Position numbers and translations under genes: made by a program. A DNA stretch of 64,000 nt from Prosapia bicincta (taxonomy: Eukaryota > Arthropoda > Insecta > Hemiptera > Cercopidae), in assembly GCA_036971475.1 (NCBI GenBank), contig JBAIZL010000002.1:14138868-14202867 (forward strand), read 5' to 3'. Position 1 is the first letter of the stretch. Each line of letters opens with the position of its first letter. This document shows positions 63,501-64,000 of the stretch, one piece after another. Under the pieces are notes generated by a model. It was given only the letters and a program-made list of their open reading frames with translations, searched no databases and had not been told where the DNA came from.

Positions 63501-64000
63501 GCTAAGGACTATCTATGTCTTTGCTAAGGACTATCTATGTCGTTGCTAAGGACTATCTATGTCGTTGTTAAGGACTATCTATGTCTTTGCTAAGGACTAT
63601 CTATGTCGTTGCTAAGGACTATCTATGTCTTTGCTAAGGACTATCTATGTCGTTGATAAGGACTATCTATGTCGTTGCTAAGGACTATCTATGTCGTTGC
63701 TAAGGACTATCTATGTCTTTGCTAAGGACTATCTATGTCGTTGCTAAGGACGATCTATGTCGTTGCTAAGGACTATCTAAGTCGTTGCTAAGGACTATCT
63801 ATGTCGTTGCTAAGGACTATCTATGTCGTTGCTAAGGACTATCTATGTCGTTGCTAAGGACTATCTATGTCGTTGCTAAGGACTATCTATGTCTTTGCTA
63901 AGGACTATCTATGTCGTTGCTAAGGACGATCTATGTCGTTGCTAAGGACTATCTATGTCGTTGCTAAGGACTATCTATGTCTTTGCTAAGGACTATCTAT
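63501..64000 (+). repeat. Nearly pure G-type array with 176-bp periodicity
   Basis: A-type monomers vanish after about 63410-63490 and every monomer reads GTTGCTAAGG or a variant of it. GTCTTTGC occurs at 63517, 63583, 63627, 63715, 63891 and 63979. The linked pair GTCTTTGC plus CGATCT is at 63715/63751 and 63891/63927, exactly 176 bp (8 monomers) apart. The mark at 63979 does not fit a perfect 176-bp register, so the unit is not fully regular. The stretch continues past the window. Confidence 0.82.

Larger units (their letters stand above)
1..64000 (+). repeat. 22-bp satellite DNA array filling the window
   Basis: A 22-bp unit is repeated head to tail from the first to the last base. A canonical monomer lies at 2192-2213, beginning GTCGTTACTAAGGACTATCT; by count it has 8 T, 6 A, 4 G and 4 C (36% GC) and one CpG (in GTCGTT). 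All monomers point the same way and no inverted segment was seen. Neither array edge is in the window. Most monomers are exactly 22 bp; the rare exceptions are 1- or 4-bp indels. The forward consensus carries TAA (in ACTAAGG) and the reverse strand carries TAG three times and TAA once per monomer, so the array is non-coding. Known short-period satellites of this extent are heterochromatic in eukaryotes; centromeric, pericentromeric or subtelomeric location is inference. I do not recognise this monomer as a named satellite. Confidence 0.99.

Noticed and set aside
1..64000. CRISPR array
   Set aside because: There are no unique spacers between repeats; the 22-bp unit abuts itself, and variants recur as higher-order blocks.
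1..64000. Telomeric repeat or telomere-derived array
   Set aside because: CTAAGG superficially resembles TTAGG-type motifs, but no 5-7 bp telomeric tandem is present at any point; the period is clearly 22.
1..64000. CENP-B-box-like motif
   Set aside because: The monomer has TTACTAAGG and a single CpG; nothing matches the spaced TTCG...CGGG pattern, so a centromere role is not supported by a motif.
1..64000. Inverted repeats, hairpins or a transposon within the array
   Set aside because: No stretch in the reverse orientation, terminal inverted repeats or non-satellite insertion was seen on reading the window.

Overview
The whole 64 kb window is one uninterrupted tandem satellite array. The monomer is 22 bp; a canonical copy lies at 2192-2213 and its first 20 bases read GTCGTTACTAAGGACTATCT. 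64,000/22 gives roughly 2,900 monomers. All of them run head to tail on the + strand. I found no unique sequence, transposon, gene, tRNA, rRNA or CRISPR array. A 64 kb run of a single short satellite points to a eukaryotic genome and to constitutive heterochromatin (centromeric, pericentromeric, subtelomeric, or a B or sex chromosome) resolved by long reads. The species and chromosome location cannot be told from the sequence.

The array is strongly hierarchical. (1) 22-bp monomers fall into a few variant classes: A-type (GTTACTAAGG), G-type (GTTGCTAAGG) and F-type (ACTTTCTCTGGCG). (2) A- and G-types tend to alternate, making a 44-bp dimer. (3) Rare private variants recur at multiples of 22 bp, revealing mid-level units of about 1.1-1.3 kb. 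(4) A variant-rich module, called M here, recurs 17 times in full or truncated form. (5) A still more diverged block, D, occurs three times (1-1572, ~11381-13090, ~19999-21707). (6) Long duplications overlie everything: an 8.6/8.4-kb tandem pair (11.4-20.0 and 20.0-28.4 kb), a 4,686-bp tandem pair (33.9-38.6 and 38.6-43.2 kb), a 4.2-kb pair (53.2-56.5 and 57.5-60.6 kb), and a 2.3-kb pair displaced by 14,280 bp.

Layout: 1-11.4 kb is partial D1, then mixed and homogenised dimer arrays with modules M1-M3. 11.4-28.4 kb is the tandem pair D2+M4-M6 and D3+M7-M9. 28.4-33.7 kb is M10-M13, including a 594-bp tandem duplication. 33.7-64 kb is mostly homogenised dimer array built from a 4-5 kb superunit (S), with modules M13-M17 scattered in it. 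The last ~500 bp switch to almost pure G-type monomers carrying a 176-bp (8-monomer) periodicity.

No coding capacity is credible. The monomer contains TAA and 22 is 1 modulo 3, so every forward frame normally meets a stop each 66 bp. The reverse strand carries four stop triplets per monomer. The few 62-codon open frames are places where point changes removed a TAA. All coordinates, spacings and identities here were read by eye; module boundaries are good to about one monomer.
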